NCBI GenBank assembly: GCA_963575745.1
Contig: CAUYUJ010019618.1
Span: 111,322 to 175,321 of the forward strand
DNA: 64,000 bases
Source: Prorocentrum cordatum
Taxonomy: Eukaryota > Sar > Dinophyceae > Prorocentrales > Prorocentraceae
Reading direction: 5' to 3'
Part shown: positions 19,613-30,030 of the stretch, piece by piece
Numbering within the stretch: the stretch's first letter is position 1
Layout: every line of letters begins with the position of its first letter
Program-made: the position numbers and the translations under genes
Notes under the pieces: generated by a model
Databases searched by the model: none
Seen by the model: the letters and a program-made list of their open reading frames with translations, nothing else
Told to the model about the DNA's origin: nothing

Positions 19613-21652
19613 CTATTGGAAAACGGAGCAGGAGGAAGAGGGAGAGGAAGGGATGGACGGGAGGACACCACCACCACCACCACCGACCAGGCCAGGAGGG
19701 GCAAGCTCGTCCAGGTGGGCTCGGTGCTCTGGAGGAATCTCTACGAAACGAAGGCCGTGCACCGCGAGCGCCTCGGACTCGCGGTTGAGAGCCTCCACGC
19801 CCACCAGGTCGGTGCCGGCGCCGGGGTCGATGAGACCCTGAGTGGAGGACGCGGCCAAAAACACCGAGTTGCTCGTGATCTCCTCCTCGACCTCACGCCA
19901 GGCGGGTGCACTCCAGCCGTCCATCGTGTTGGAAGCCACTCCCTCGAACATGTACGCCGAGGCACTGCGCCGAGGAGGAGGAGGTCTCCTGCCGCCTACG
20001 TCCTTCTTGGCTGCCTCCTTCTTGGCTCCGCCGGCATTGGGGCACTCACGTCCCCAGTGCCCCTTCTCGTGACACAGCTTGCACTTGGTGACCTTCATCA
20101 GCTGTTCCTGCGTCAAGAAGCGTCTCCGCCCGGGTGGAGGCCTTCGTCCAGCTCCGCCTCCGCGCTCAGGTCGGTCTCGCCTCATCCTGCCTCGGCCCTC
20201 CGGCCTGGGAGGAGGCAGTCCTCCTCCGCCTCGGCCCTTGGAGCCGAAGTACTCTCGATCACGGCGTGCAGCTCGCTTCAGATCTTTGTTCTGCTTCCAA
20301 GAGCGGTTGTTCGTCAACTCCGCCATGACCAGCTCGATGTCGTCTTCGCCGACGTCCATGTCGTCGATCTCCGCCATCAGCGCCTCGACGTCCTCCTCAT
20401 CCAGCTCGTCGCTGCCCTCGTCGCCCTCGTCGTAGTAGTCCTCGTCGGCCTCTTCCTCCTGGTGACTGCCACCGTCGTGGAACCGACCTGCTGACCGACC
20501 GAGGTGAGTTGAGGAGGAGGGAGGAGACTGAAAACCAGGAAAGGTGTCAGAGCGTGCGCCCGGACCTGAGTCCTCAGGAGATGCCGACGTCGCCAGCATG
20601 CTGCCCGGCCCGGCCTTGCCCGGCAGCAGCTTCTCGGTCCCGACCGAGGAGTCGAGCTGGCGCAGCGCCCACTTCACGTTGTGGTACGTGAGGTCGCCGC
20701 GCGTCAGCGTCCGGAGGTTCTGGATGCCCTGAGGAGTCAGGTTCGCGCCTTCCTCCAAGAACAGCCCCTTCAGCTTGTCGGACATCCAGAGGTCGCGTCC
20801 CTCGGCCTCGGTGTACTCCGCCTCACGGCGGCTCACGAACTGGGTCAGCGTCTCGTTCTTGGGGTCCCGAACGGCGTCGTACAGCGCCTTTCGCCCAGCT
20901 CGCCGAAGCTCATCTCCTTCCCGTTCGCCTATCATGAGGTCCATTCTCTTGAGAATGATGTCCAGCCACTTGCTCGATGTTAGATCATCATCTGGTATAT
21001 CCTCGAACCTGGCCTGCATCGACCACTCGAACAAGCGCATGAATTTTTCTGATCTGCGCCACACGGCTACGTCCGTATTGTCATTCCATCTCTTGATCGA
21101 GCGCTTCCACTGCCGATAGTGTGCCCAGCCCAGCCACGCGGGTGGATCCGTGTAGTCTCCGCGGCCACCTGTCCAGCTGCTCGATTCCCACCAGCCATTC
21201 CACTTCCGATCCTTCCAGTCGGAGGTGTCGTTCCAGTCCGGGGTGTCCTTCCAGCCCTCGGACTTGTCCTTCTGATCCTTCCAGCCTTCTCGCCAGCCAG
21301 TCGTCGTCTCTCCTGCTGCGCTGTCTCTTGGCTGCGAGTCGGCCGGCCGTCCGTGTCCACTGGCCCACGGGTCGTCCTGGTCAACCCATGGGTCTCGCTG
21401 CTGCTGCTGCTGACCAAAATGGTCTCTGATGGTCTGCTTGACCATGCTCTGGACGCTCTTCAAGAGGGCGTCCGTGTCTATGCCCGCGCCTGCCCTCGGA
21501 GCCGCTGCAGGTGATGTCCCCGGCGCCCCTGCCGAAGATCCTGCAGCCGTCTGCCCCGCTGGTCGCGCCTCAGCGGCGCTGCTGCCCGCTGGGACAGCCT
21601 CGGCCCTTCTCGTCGCCATACCTGCGAATGTGTCGTCATCCTCCGCGGGCAT
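19613..21652 (-). CDS. Gag-like polyprotein with zinc knuckle and retropepsin stub
   Basis: About 679 aa from ATG at 21652 (MPAEDDDTF). Order: Ala/Pro-rich start, a Trp-rich section (GWREGWKDQKD..., WKDTPDWNDTSDWKD), a capsid-like helical region (AHYRQWKRSIKRWNDNTD through LTQFVSRREAEY), an acidic stretch (DEDYYDEGDEG), an Arg/Gly stretch, then a CCHC zinc knuckle C524-x2-C527-x4-H532-x4-C537 (CKLCHEKGHWGREC). After it VFLAASSTQG and LIDPGAGTDLVG look like a retropepsin active site (D609, DPGA in place of the usual DSGA/DTGA). The frame then ends in a Ser/Pro/Gly tail, so protease is truncated. Confidence 0.85.
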   Translation of the reverse strand: MPAEDDDTFAGMATRRAEAVPAGSSAAEARPAGQTAAGSSAGAPGTSPAAAPRAGAGIDTDALLKSVQSMVKQTIRDHFGQQQQQRDPWVDQDDPWASGHGRPADSQPRDSAAGETTTGWREGWKDQKDKSEGWKDTPDWNDTSDWKDRKWNGWWESSSWTGGRGDYTDPPAWLGWAHYRQWKRSIKRWNDNTDVAVWRRSEKFMRLFEWSMQARFEDIPDDDLTSSKWLDIILKRMDLMIGEREGDELRRAGRKALYDAVRDPKNETLTQFVSRREAEYTEAEGRDLWMSDKLKGLFLEEGANLTPQGIQNLRTLTRGDLTYHNVKWALRQLDSSVGTEKLLPGKAGPGSMLATSASPEDSGPGARSDTFPGFQSPPSSSTHLGRSAGRFHDGGSHQEEEADEDYYDEGDEGSDELDEEDVEALMAEIDDMDVGEDDIELVMAELTNNRSWKQNKDLKRAARRDREYFGSKGRGGGGLPPPRPEGRGRMRRDRPERGGGAGRRPPPGRRRFLTQEQLMKVTKCKLCHEKGHWGRECPNAGGAKKEAAKKDVGGRRPPPPRRSASAYMFEGVASNTMDGWSAPAWREVEEEITSNSVFLAASSTQGLIDPGAGTDLVGVEALNRESEALAVHGLRFVEIPPEHRAHLDELAPPGLVGGGGGGVLPSIPSSPSSSCSVFQ

Positions 21653-21783
21653 TCGCCGTGGATCCTCCACCGCTCAGCGGTGCGAGCGGAACCTGGCCCA
21701 AGGCGCGCGAGCGCGGGCGCCCGGCCGTCACGGCCTCGCGCCTTTGCCCATGGCCCCGGGCCCGATCCCGCTCCGCTACCAAC

Positions 21784-21926
21784 TGTGGCAGCAGGAGAGG
21801 CAAGCGAAATGTTTTCCTTTGAGCCATAAGTGGAACGGACGTCACACATGATGGTCCTCTGACCATCTGTCCCTGAGTGAAACGCATATGCTAAACCTAT
21901 GTCACAAAATATGGTCCCCAGCAACA
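21784..21926 (-). repeat. 5' LTR (143 bp)
   Basis: TG...CA repeat matching 19323-19465. Directly inside, on the minus strand, is the putative primer-binding site TGGTAGCGGAGC (about 21781-21770). Confidence 0.9.
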
Positions 21927-22857
21927 GAGGGAGGGTCCCCGAGGGCGGGGGGGGGCCGGGAGGGTGGCCCGGGAGGGTCCCCGAGGGTGGGCCTGCGCAA
22001 GCGCGACGGGAGGAGGAGGAGGGAGGAGAAGGGAGAGAGGGGGGAGGAGGGATGCACCATGGAGGGAGGACGGCCCGGGAGGGTGGCCCGGGAGGATGGC
22101 CCGGGAGGGTGGCCCGCGAAGGTGGCCCAGGAGGGTGGCCCGGGAGGGTGCCCGGGAGGGTGGCCCGGGAGGGTGGCGCGGGAGGGTGGCCCGGGAGGGT
22201 GGCCGGGGAGGGTGGCCCGGAGGGTGGCCCGGGAGGGTGGCCCGGGAGGGTGGCCCGGGAGGGTGGCCCGGGAGGGTGGCCCCGAAAGGCTGGCCCGGGC
22301 GGGTGGGCCCGGGAGGGTGGCCCGGGAGGGTGGCCCGGGAGGGTGTGCCCGGGAGGATGCCCCGAGAGGGTGGCGCCCAGGAGGGTGGCGACCAGGAGGG
22401 ATGGGGTCTCCGGAGGGGTGGGGCCCGGGAGGGTGGCCCGGGAGTGGCGGGGTTCGGGGGTGGAGCCCTGTGAGGGTGGGGCCTGGGAGGGTGGCCCGGG
22501 AGGGTGGCCCGGGAGGGTCCCCGAGGGTGGGCCCGGGCGGGTCCCCGAGGATGGGGGGGGGAGGCCGGGAGGATGTCCTTAGGATGGGGTCTCCGAGAGT
22601 GGAGCCCAGGAGGGTGGCCCGGGAGGGCGGCCCGGGAGGGTGGAGTTCCGAGGGTGCACGGGCCCTGGAGGGTGGCCCGGAAGGGTGGCCCGGGAGGGTA
22701 GCCCGGGAGGGTCCCCGAGTGCGGGGGGGATGAGGGCCGGGTGGGTGGCACCTGGGAGGGTGCCCTGAGGGTGGGCCCGCGCAAGCGGCGACGGGAGGAG
22801 GTGGAGGAGGAGGGAGGGGGAGGGAGAGAGGGGGGAGGAGGGATGGAGGGAGGACGG
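21927..22857. repeat. GC-rich minisatellite, third piece
   Basis: Same unit and orientation as the earlier pieces, including GGGCCTGCGCAAGCGCGACGG near 21988 and 22770. It continues directly from the LTR edge. Confidence 0.93.
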
Positions 22858-23275
22858 CCACGAAGGGGAGTGCCCACGCCGGGGGGGTCCGGGGGCCGCG
22901 ATCCAGTCGCGCGATCCGGTTCGCGATTCGATTCGACAGGGTCGCGATCCGGTCCGCGATTCGATTCGGCGAGGTCGCGATCCGGTTCCTGGTTCGATTC
23001 GCCTGCGGTTCGCAGCGATCCGGTCCCAGGCGATGCGATTGCGATTTCCCGACGGGGGCGCGCGGGCCCGGCGGGGGCGCTGCCCTCCCTGCCCGGCCTG
23101 CAGGAGCTGTTGGCTGGGAGTAGACAACAGCATCGGCGCCGAGGGCGCGCGGGCCCTGGCGGGGGCGCTGCCCTCCCTGCCCGGCCTGCAGGAGCTGGGC
23201 CTGGGCGGCAACAGAGGTCCGCACGAGATTCGATCCGGGTCGGTTCGATTCGGCGAATCGCATCGCCGCGAATGA
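22858..23275 (+). pseudogene. Duplicated block with LRR fragment (copy 2)
   Basis: Close relative of 18871-19240: the same CGATCCGGTTCGCGATTCG repeats, then NSIGAEGARALAGALPSLPG and LQELGLGGN (about 23125-23215). Upstream part is frame-shifted relative to copy 1. A captured, decayed gene fragment. Confidence 0.55.
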
Positions 23276-23816
23276 CGATTCGATGCTGGAGGCCCCCTGC
23301 CACGATCCGGTTCGCGATTCGATTCGGTTGCCGAGCGATTCGATTGCGATCCGGTGCAAAGCAGCGATCTGGTTCGCGATTCGATTTGGATCCGGCTGAC
23401 CCGACGCCCGCTTGCTGCGCGAGAGGCCGCCAGGCTAAAGAAAAAGAGGTGGAAGGGGAGGAGGTGGACAGCGAGCTGTCCGGACCGGGGGGTCCGGAGC
23501 CGGACTGGGGGCCCTCGTCGCTTAGTGGGTTAGCCGGGGAGTCGTCGTACGTCGTCGTCGTTCGTCGTTGGTCGTCGTCGTCTCGTCGTCGTCGTCGTCG
23601 CTGGCCGTTGCGGGCCTCGGGGGCCCCGGAGGGGGGCCCCAGCTTAGCGTTCTGACGAGGCCTCAGCTCAGCTCGGCCCCGTAACGCGCGAAAACGCCGC
23701 CGCCGCGTCGTCGCCGCCCGCCGCGTCGAGGGGAAGGTGGACCAGAGTTGGGCCTCGGCTTTTCGGTTGTTTTGGCTTGGGGCGTCCGGTGCCCCCGCTC
23801 CCTCTTCTCCAGGGGC
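23276..23816. other. GC-rich spacer, no gene recognised
   Basis: Begins with more GCGATCYGGTTCGCGATTCG-type words up to about 23390, then GTCGTC-rich sequence near 23540-23605. No domain seen in any frame. Confidence 0.5.
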
Positions 23817-23876
23817 CGCCGCCGACGACGACGACGAGACGACGACGACGCGACGACGACGACGACGGACGACGAC

Positions 23877-23952
<76 letters not shown>

Positions 23953-23953
23953 G
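23817..23953. repeat. (GAC)n microsatellite
   Basis: About 137 bp of GAC/ACG trinucleotides with a few interruptions. Confidence 0.95.
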
Positions 23954-24240
23954 GGAGGGTGGCCCGGGAGAGTGGCCGGAGGGTGAGCCCAAGAGGGTGG
24001 GGCCCGGGAGGGTGGCCCGGGAGGGTAGCCCGGGAGGGTAGGCCCGGGAGGGTAACTAGCCCGGGAGGGTAGCCCGGGAGGGTGGCCCAGGAGGGTGGCC
24101 CCGGAGGGTGGCCCGGGAGGGTGGCCCGGGAGGGTGGCCCCGGGAGGGTGGCCCGGGAGAAGCCCCGGGAGGGTGGCCCAGGAGGGTGGCCCGGGGTTGC
24201 AGGGTTGGCTCGGGTGGCCCGACAGGGTGTGGCCCCGTCC
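23954..24240. repeat. GC-rich minisatellite, last piece
   Basis: Units of GCCCGGGAGGGTG, ending just before the left terminus of cassette 2. Confidence 0.92.
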
Positions 24241-24251
24241 CGATGAGCATG

Positions 24252-24290
24252 CTTTGATCGTCGGGTGGCTGTAAGTGCTGTGAGAACGTT
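24252..24290 (+). repeat. Left terminal inverted repeat, cassette 2
   Basis: Starts CTTTGATCGTCGGGTGG, then TGTAAGTGC and a degenerate AGAACGTT. Matches the reverse complement of 38560-38598 at 35 of 39 positions. Confidence 0.88.
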
Positions 24291-24660
24291 CATCTTACAT
24301 AATCTTAGTTAAGCCATAGAACGTACACTTGTTGATCGCGCATATCATGTGTGCATATGCAATACTTATGGTGTTTGTAAGTGTATATGTAAGTAATATA
24401 CTAAGTTAGCTATCTCTGCTAAGTCGATGGGGCTGAACATATTCGTGTTTGTGTTACTCATTTGCGTATTTTTTATTTGTAACTGTTTTTGAAATCCCTT
24501 GAATGTACGTTGTTGTTGTTCAGTTGTTCAGGACCGAGGCGCCGCAGGTACTTGCTGCACCTCGCGGCTGCGGCGCTGCGGGCTGCGCGCATGCCCGCGG
24601 GGAGGGAGGAGGGAAGGAGGAACATGTTTATCCATGTGTCTTCGGCCCTCCCTTATCCCC
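24291..24660. other. AT-rich subterminal region, no gene
   Basis: Low-GC stretch unlike its surroundings, with repeated GTAAGT words (TTGTAAGTGTATATGTAAGTAA) and GCTAAGTCGATGGGGCTG. Likely terminus of the cassette; no ORF with recognisable content. Confidence 0.6.
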
Positions 24661-24940
24661 CCTTTCCTTCGGCGGCGTACCGCCTTCTCCTCCGTCGCCT
24701 CGTCCTCCGTCGGCGGTAAACCGCCTTCTCCCCCTCCCATGGCGGCAATCCGCCTTCTCCCCCTCCGTGGCGGCAAACCGCCCTTCTGGCAGCAAACCGC
24801 CTTCTCCTCCTCTGGCGGCAAACCGCCTACCCCTTCTGGCGGCAAACCGCCTTCTCCTCCTCTGGCGGCAAACCGCCTCAAGTAAACCCATTCTGGGGGC
24901 CTAACCGCCTACTCTACTCTGGCGGCAAAACACGCCGGGT
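24661..24940. repeat. Array of GGCGGCAAACCGCC hairpins
   Basis: Nine or so units of about 30 bp, each TGGCGGCAAACCGCC followed by TTCTCCTCCTC. Each can form a 5-bp GC stem. Confidence 0.9.
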
Positions 24941-25277
24941 CGGCTCTCTTCTCTTGCCTTAGTCCCCCACGCCACTTATCTGACCCCTTCATATTCTCTC
25001 CTTGTCACTTGCCACTCACTCCCCGTCCCTCGCATCTTCCTCCCCTCCCTCGTGGCGGGAAACCGTTTCTTCCCAACCGCCCGATCGGCGGCTTGCTTTG
25101 CCGCCTCCTTCCACCCCCTCGGCGGCAAGCCGCCCACCCCTTTCCCCCCTCCCCTCCCTGGCCTCTCCTTGACCCACCCTCCCCCATAGCTCTCTTCTTC
25201 CCCCCCGCGCACCCTTCGGCACCCCCTCCCCCGCCCCCCCCTTCGACGCCCTCTCCCCCCTGCGCCCCCCCTCACCC

Positions 25278-25415
25278 AGGAGGAGGAGGAGGAGGAGGGA
25301 GAGGAGGAAGAGGAGAAGGAGGAGGAGGAGGAGGGGGAGGAGGGGGAGGAGGGGGAGGAGGAGGAGGAGGAGGAGGAGGTGGAGGAGGAGGAGGAGCAGG
25401 AAGAGCAGGAGTAGG
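25278..25415. repeat. (GGA)n tract before A2
   Basis: About 135 bp of GGA with interruptions. The Ser/Leu or Gly/Glu frames are artefacts. Upstream (25075-25135) are two GGCGG...CCGCC hairpins. Confidence 0.9.
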
Positions 25416-25540
25416 ATATGTCCGTCGCACGCGCGTTGGCTCGATCCGTTTTTGGCGAGCCCTCCTCCGAGGGCTTCGGGCGGCGTGCGCGCGGGGAGTC
25501 GCGCACTCCGCTCGGCGCGCGGTCGCGCCGCATCGCTGCC

Positions 25541-27690
25541 ATGGAGGGCATCCTTCGAGGCCGCCTGGAGGAGGCGCGGGCGGCGTTCGTAGCGCGCGGC
25601 AGTGCGACGGAGCACCTTCCTGCCTGCATCCAGGCGGCGACGTCCCAGCGCTGGTCGCAGCTCCAGAGTGCGCAGTTTTCTGCTTTGGGCGGCGGCGTGG
25701 GGTGGGCGCAGTCCGAGCTGGGAGACTTCTTGCAGGCTCTGTCGTCGGGCAGCCTGCAGGGGAGGAAGCTCCAGAACTACGAGGGGTTCATTGAATTTCT
25801 GACGCCTCAGTTGTGGGAGTTCGCGCTCTCGCCGCATTCGGGCTTCACTGCCAAGATGGCGGCGTTCTCAGAGCACCTCGGGGCGCTTGGCCTGAGGCAT
25901 CCGAGCTGCCCGACGGCCGCCAATATGGCAGCATTCTTGTTGCTGGTGTGCAAGCAGACAGGCGTGGAGACGGGCGTGATCACGAGGGAGCTGTTGCAGT
26001 CATATCTGGCCACAGTGAAATCCTCGTTCAAGAATCTCGTGGCGACGATGCCGCCGCCAGGGATGGCATCCAGGCTCTCCCCATCACGCCTGGGAGGCTC
26101 CAGTCTCAGTACCCCATCACGTACGTCGACGCCTTCCCGCCAGGTGTTGGAGCGACGGCGCCGCAGATAAATCCCGTCGAGATGGTGACGATTGCGAAGC
26201 TGATTAATCTCCGTGCAGGGAAGAAGAGCGACCACCTCGCGCTGCCCGCGCCTGCGCCCGCCCGCGGCGGGCTGCAGCCATCCCACGGCCCAGGCGGCGG
26301 CTCTCCTCAGCAGCACCTCCCCATCGCGGCGGCCGTTTCGTTCTCTGGGCGCTGGCCGACGGCTCCACGGGGAATAACAGAACGCATTCCCCCGCGGGAC
26401 ACCTGGTATTGGGTCGAGGGGTGGGTTCCTGGATCGGCGCGGGGTACGTTTCTGGATGCCTGGATGGAGGGCGTGTTGTGAAATATTCCCCCCCCCCATC
26501 CCCCTAGGGGGATGGGGGGGGGGAATATTTTCGTTCGGCGGTGATCCGCCTGATTTCAGGTGGGGCTTTCGCGCAGCGGCGGCCGCTGGCCCAACCCAGC
26601 CATCCAGCTGATTGACCGCTCGCAGACGCAGCAGCCGCAGGAGCCGTTGCAAGAACGAGCAGGTTCGAACCACCAGCTTTCGATGGCGGCGGGGAGTTCG
26701 GATGCGCCGTCGACGCAGCAAATGGCGGCACACGATGGCGGCAAACCCGCCGACTGTCAGCCGTTATCGAGCACCGCCGCCGCCCAAACGGCCTCGATCA
26801 GCAAGAGCCGCGCGGCGAAGAAGCAGAAGAAGCATGAGCTGCCGATCGAGCTCGACTCCGACTCCGACTTCGGCATCGTCGCCGCGACGCCGCCGCCCAA
26901 GGCTGAGAAGGTCGGCATCGCCGCAGGCTCTCTGAAGAAGACCCCGACGGAGGCGGCTCTGGCCATGGTCGCGGCCATGGATAAGAGGACGAAGGCGGTC
27001 AAGACGAAAAAGAACGCCGAGGCGGTGAAGGCCCCCACGCCTGCCACGGGCAATGCAGCTAAGAAGACGACGCCGCCTGGCAAGGACAACGCGGCAAAGA
27101 AGACGACGCCGCCTGCCGCGGGCAACGTGGCTGAGAAGAAGACGCCGCTCCCCACGGGCAAGAAGACGGACGGCGCGGCTGAGAAGGACAAGAAGCGCAA
27201 GTGGGCGAAGCCGAGGTGGGAGATGCAGACCACGCGCAACTTGGCGAGCGGGGTTGAACCTCCCACCGATGAGACGTCGGGCGCGTGCGGCGATTCCCAG
27301 CAGCTCCGCCGGGGTGGCAGTTTGCGCGCCCGCCGCCTTTCAGGCGACTGTTCATCGTTGCTCCGCCCCCCAGGTGCAGTTCCGCAGCGGCGGGATCGGC
27401 GTCCCTGGCAGCAACGTCAGCCTGAAGTACATCGCGGGCGATGAGGCCGACAAGGCCAGATTCTCACCGACGCCCTTCTCGACGCCCTCCTCCGCGCTCT
27501 CTTCATTTTCGCCCCTGCCTCGACGCCCCCTCCAGCCCCTGCTGTCTCGTTGCGCCCGATCGCTCCGAGGCCAGGGCCATCGCGGAGGCGGAGAAGCTGG
27601 TCAAGAAGGAGCTCGCCGCCAGGGCGCGCGGCGAGCAATTCGCGCAACGACTCTTCAACTCTCCAGGCCAACGGGGCGGCCTCGGGAGAA
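25541..27690 (+). CDS. A2: multi-exon helical protein, paralogue of A1
   Basis: Start ATG 25541 (GCCATGGAGG; another ATG at 25418 is in frame). Exon 1 is helical: YEGFIEFLTPQLWEFAL, KMAAFSEHLGALGLRHPSC. Near 26039-26073 the frame changes; a short GT-AG intron (35 nt, or 62 nt from 26012) would restore it, otherwise it is a frameshift. Then ALPITPGRLQSQYPITYVD... INPVEMVTIAKLINLR. An intron with a perfect 50-bp palindrome follows, then exon 26561-about 27255: Gln-rich, then Lys/Thr/Pro-rich, ending KKRKWAKPRWEMQTTRNLA. Short exons at about 27374 (VQFRSGGIGVPGS) and 27570 (ARAIAEAEKLVKKELAAR) finish like A1 (EAAKAEAERLVAQRL). Stop codon not resolved. Function unknown. Confidence 0.5.
26481..26530. 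repeat. Perfect 50-bp palindrome in an A2 intron
   Basis: AAATATT, ten C, AT, five C, TA, five G, AT, ten G, AATATTT: every base pairs, with no loop beyond the central TA. A GGCGGTGATCCGCC hairpin follows at 26536. Confidence 0.93.
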
Positions 27691-27699
27691 CAAAAAGGT

Positions 27700-27840
27700 C
27701 GTGGCGGATATGCCGCCCCGTGGCGGATATGCCGCCTTGCAGCTCAACCTTCTCGCCTTCCAACTCGTGGCGGATATGCCGCCCCCGCCCCCCCCCCTCT
27801 GCGCTCCTCCGCCCTTCAGGCGGACATGCCGCCGCCCCCC
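27700..27840. repeat. GGCGGATATGCCGCC hairpin cluster
   Basis: Four to five copies of TGGCGGATATGCCGCC or AGGCGGACATGCCGCC after the A2 coding region. Confidence 0.9.
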
Positions 27841-28433
27841 CACACCCCCCTACTCGGCCCACTCCGCGCCCCCGCGCCACGCCCCTGCGCCCCCCTCTCC
27901 GCTGTCAGGCACGGGATCCCACGCCAACTAACGCCGGGGAGACGCCCACTGCTCGAACGGCGAAGGCGTTCACCCAGAATGGCCTGGGCGCGCGCGAATG
28001 CACTGACGTTGCCACCGCCCTTTTAACGACGAAAACAAGTGAACCAAGACCTGCACATTCAAAGGGACGTCGGTTCACTTATATTTCTGGTGCCCAGTGC
28101 CACCCTCACTCTGCCAGAACGCCCCACCCGGACCCCCCCCCCCCTCCCCCGAGACCCCGTCGCAAGAACCAGCGAGGCCCTTCTGAGAGGCTCCCGAGGG
28201 CTCGAGGAGCTCCAAGACTTCAATGGGTCCATGGGCACCCCCCCCCCCCATCCTCCCGAAGTCTCGCTTCCGCGTCCGATTTCATTCGGTTCAAGCCCGC
28301 GGCCCGCGGGTGCCCGCGAGCTCGCGCGGGGTCGGCCCCCCCTTTCGCGCCGTCGCCGGGGCTGGGGCCCGCGCGCCGAGGCTGCGCCGCAGCCACCGCG
28401 TCGCGCTCGGCGCCTCGCACTGCGGCCGCGGCC
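27841..28433. other. Spacer upstream of B2
   Basis: C-rich sequence without hairpins. No gene recognised; long frames reflect the absence of stops in GC-rich DNA. Confidence 0.45.
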
Positions 28434-29478
28434 ATGGCAGACAGCGACAGCGCGTTCGACGCGTTGGAGGCAGCTGCATCGCCAAAACAAGTGGCCCCGC
28501 GTGCGGTCGCCAGGGACGCGCGCATCGCGCGCGAAACTGGCTGGCTGCTCTCGGTCGAACTGTTTTGGCGATTCGGCGCAGGAGATGTTCGGGCCAGCGA
28601 TGCAGTTGCTCTCCGACCTTGCGGGCGTGGACAACAACGCAGGGGATCGGTCTTCCTCCGCCAGCGGCAGTCGGCCAGCCAGCGCGCCCACGTTGGCGGC
28701 GCAGCCAGCGCGATCGCGCAGCCCGCGCCACCCGCGGGCACCGTCGACGCCGCCGCGCAGGCGGGGGCCGACGTCACCGCCGCGGGACCCGCGGCAGCGG
28801 CCTTTCCCGCCCTCGGCTCTCGTGAAGGAGCTCGCGTCGCACATGCGGGGCGCGACGCCTGTGGTGGAAGAGCCCCCCGAGGCGGTGGAGGCGCATCCCA
28901 GCGCGGTGGAGGCGTTCAGGACGCAGCTGCGAGCCTGGCTGAGCGACCCCGTTGGGAATCCCATCGACTGGCGGTCGGAGAACGTGCTCGCCGTGCTCAA
29001 GGAGTACCAGATGAAGTACGACTACAAGAAGTTCCGCGACCGCGGCCCGCCTGGCCCCGCCATGGGCGGGCCGCAGACGTGGCAGGGCCAGGCGTGGCGC
29101 GCCAATGCGAAGCGCTGGGGGAACCGAGGTGGCGCAAAGCGCGAGATGTACGCGAAGCTGCACGGCAACAAGGCAGCGCCGCGGGTGCGCGAGGCGCACG
29201 TCCCCAAGCCTCAGCTGATGCATCGGGAGCCCAAGGCGCCGAACTTGCCCAAGACGATGCCTCAGCAGGCGCCGTGGAGGACTGGCAATATGAACCCTCC
29301 AGTTCCGCCTCCGCCGCCGAAGACCATGGGGCCGCCGCCGCCGAAGACCAGGCAGCCGCCAGCAGGGAAGCCCAGCATGGTGCAGCCGAGGGCAGGGCGT
29401 CGGCTGCAGCCGACAAGCAAGATGGCACCACCGCCAGCGAAGCCGCGCCCGCCCGCCCGCCGAGATGTCTTCTTGTAG
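28434..29478 (+). CDS. B2: Pro/Arg-rich protein with conserved VGNPIDWRSE motif
   Basis: Exons 28434-28490 (MADSDSAFDALEAA..., GCCATGGCAG start) and 28582-29478 join in phase 0 across a canonical GT-AG intron of 91 nt. The product is about 317 aa: QEMFGPAMQLLSDLAG, a Ser/Arg/Pro-rich low-complexity part, LVKELASHMRGATP, then WLSDPVGNPIDWRSENV and LAVLKEYQMKYDYKKF, then a basic region with WRANAKRWGNRGGAKREMY and a Pro-rich tail. A fragment with the same DPVGNPIDWRSE-type sequence recurs at 34110-34250. Basic, low-complexity ends suggest nucleic-acid binding, but no domain is named. Confidence 0.6.
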
Positions 29479-29634
29479 GGTGATCGCGTGGACCTGCAAG
29501 CGGGCTGGGGTGCATAGCTTCCGTAATTCGAGCGCGGATAGTTGCAGCTATCCGCGCTGACGCGTCATGACGCGCCGCCTCTCCCCGCCTCGTCTCATCT
29601 CATCTCTCCTCCCCTCTCTTCGTTGCCGATCTAT

Positions 29635-29885
29635 CTCATTGGCGGACGCGCCGCCTCCCCCCGCCTGGCGGACAACCGCCGTTCAGATACGAGCATCGGC
29701 GCATCGGGTTTGTTCTATGCGGTTGGAAAAAAACACCAGTCCTTCCCTGAGCCACCCATTGGCGGCTAAACCGCCCTGAAGCCTCCATTGGCGGCCACGC
29801 CGCCCATTGGCGGCTAAACCGCCCATTGGCGGCCACGCCGCCCTGAGCCCTCCATTGGCGGCTAAACCGCCGCCGCCGCCTGCTG
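29635..29885. repeat. GGCGG...CCGCC hairpin cluster
   Basis: Seven or so copies, alternating TTGGCGGCTAAACCGCC and TTGGCGGCCACGCCGCC, plus GGCGGACGCGCCGCC at 29640. Confidence 0.9.
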
Positions 29886-30030
29886 GCATCCCGAAATGTG
29901 CGATGCCACCGCGCCTCTTACACATGTATGTTTTTGTTGTTGGGACGCTGTATCGGCTCGAATCTAGGCGCGCACAGGCTCGCGCCCCACGCCGCCCCTG
30001 CGCTAGCCGTGCACTTCTCGCCCTGCCGCC

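Larger units (their letters stand above)
19323..21926 (-). mobile_element. LTR retrotransposon, gag plus partial protease, non-autonomous
   Basis: Two 143-bp direct repeats (19323-19465 and 21784-21926) differ at one base, begin TG and end CA. GAGG flanks both outer edges as a possible 4-bp target duplication, although the surrounding minisatellite is rich in this word. On the minus strand the 5' LTR is followed after two bases by TGGTAGCGGAGC, which fits a primer-binding site for initiator Met-tRNA. Only a gag-like ORF with a protease stub lies between; there is no room for reverse transcriptase or integrase. Near-identical LTRs indicate a recent insertion. Confidence 0.88.

Noticed and set aside
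17111-24293. Minus-strand frames of 500-800 codons across minisatellite, LRR blocks and GAC tract
   Set aside because: Open only because of GC-rich repeats; they run through the LTR edge and microsatellites without any domain.
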